Source: Hymenobacter roseosalivarius DSM 11622 (GTDB lineage: Bacteria; Bacteroidota; Bacteroidia; Cytophagales; Hymenobacteraceae). Taken from it: DNA of 46,020 nt. The translations under genes and the position numbers were made by a program. The notes under the pieces are model-generated. The model was not told where the DNA came from. It saw only the letters and a program-made list of their open reading frames with translations, and searched no databases. Of the stretch, positions 45,663 through 46,020 are shown piece by piece; position 1 is the stretch's first letter; each line of letters begins with the position of its first letter. The stretch spans positions 1 to 46,020 of the forward strand of contig NZ_FWWW01000007.1 of assembly GCF_900176135.1 (NCBI RefSeq), given 5' to 3'.

Positions 45663-46020
45663 CATATAAAGCCCTGATTCACAGCACCTTTTGGGGCAAG
45701 ATGCAGCTTACTGTCCCTCTTATTGGCCTTCGTTTGTAGTTTGCGGTTGAGCCAAAGTAGGGAGCACAAAAAAGTGGGGTTTCCGGTACCACCTACTTCC
45801 GACCTCTTCCGGGCTGTCAGCCCAGCAAAACCTAGTACCCGAAACTCATAACGGCCATCAAAGTGCCCGCTAGACCCTTCTTACTGCTTTCTGGTACTAG
45901 CAACCACGTCTACTCACCAGTCAAAACGCCCTGCTATTCCAAGCTACTCTTGGACGATTGCTTCGCTCAAGCGGGAGCTTCCGTGTTGGAAGTGGAAGGC
46001 CGATTTCTCCTGCCTTACCG

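Larger units (their letters stand above)
45240..46020. other. Non-coding right edge of window
   Basis: Apart from umuDC control sites and repeats no complete gene is visible. A frame open from about 45835 to the window end (including LLLDDCFAQAGASVLEVEGR) has gene-like residues but no ATG, so it may be the start or a fragment of a gene continuing outside. Confidence 0.4.

Noticed and set aside
45835..46020. Gene running off the right edge
   Set aside because: The frame is open and looks partly protein-like, but it has no ATG and is too short to identify; noted only within the edge entry.

Overview
The window looks like most of a conjugative plasmid, or a plasmid-like element, from a GC-rich member of the Bacteroidota, most likely a Hymenobacter-type Cytophagales bacterium. 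The evidence is the Bacteroidetes-specific Tra set (TraE, F, G, J, K, M, N, O), a Bacteroidetes BfmA/BtgA plus DUF5712 relaxosome, a Rep_3 initiator with iterons, and TACCTTTG-like -7 promoter elements. No rRNA, tRNA, CRISPR array or recognisable IS transposase was seen.

Layout. 216-11151 (minus) is one long type IV secretion operon: a membrane-anchored protein of unknown role, traE, traF, traG (VirB4 ATPase), traJ, a lipoprotein, traK, traN, traM, a VirB5/TraI-like secreted protein, traO, and a small MmpS-like lipoprotein. 11379-14524 (plus) carries a small DNA-binding candidate and a large TOPRIM primase-like protein with a duplicated C-terminal domain. 14854-22250 is cargo: an adaptor, ATPase and permease efflux operon divergent from an NtrC-type regulator and its kinase, with sigma-54-like promoters and upstream repeats between them. 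22888-24937 holds the antirestriction gene ardC and three small genes. 25128-27302 is partition: parA, a candidate partner, a striking 8-bp-periodic repeat array and a hairpin cluster that is a good oriT candidate. 27303-31243 encodes the relaxosome accessory protein, relaxase and coupling ATPase. 31314-32710 is a VbhA/VbhT-like Fic antitoxin-toxin pair. 33118-36332 holds small regulatory or unknown genes and a DUF3846 protein. 36526-39388 has a Schlafen/AlbA_2 ATPase-like protein, rep, and its operator, iterons and a DnaA box. 39823-41909 is a second cassette of small genes paralogous to those behind ardC. 42080-45203 has a secreted protein, a small membrane protein and umuC-umuD. 45204-46020 is non-coding apart from repeats.

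How it works together. The accessory protein and relaxase would nick at oriT, the coupling ATPase would pass the strand to the TraE-O channel, and the TOPRIM protein may help convert the transferred strand. ArdC and the small genes beside it look like an establishment or anti-defence set; Rep with iterons, ParA with the octamer array, and Fic toxin-antitoxin provide replication, segregation and maintenance. UmuDC provides error-prone repair.

The most novel signals are: (i) the octamer array; (ii) matched loss of the inhibitory Glu in the Fic antitoxin and of the second Arg in the toxin's Fic motif; (iii) a nearly invariant 19-bp element about 60 bp ahead of ardC and other establishment-type genes; and (iv) a twice-present cassette of paralogous genes with a swapped middle gene. 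All family assignments come from reading the translated sequence; no database search was possible.
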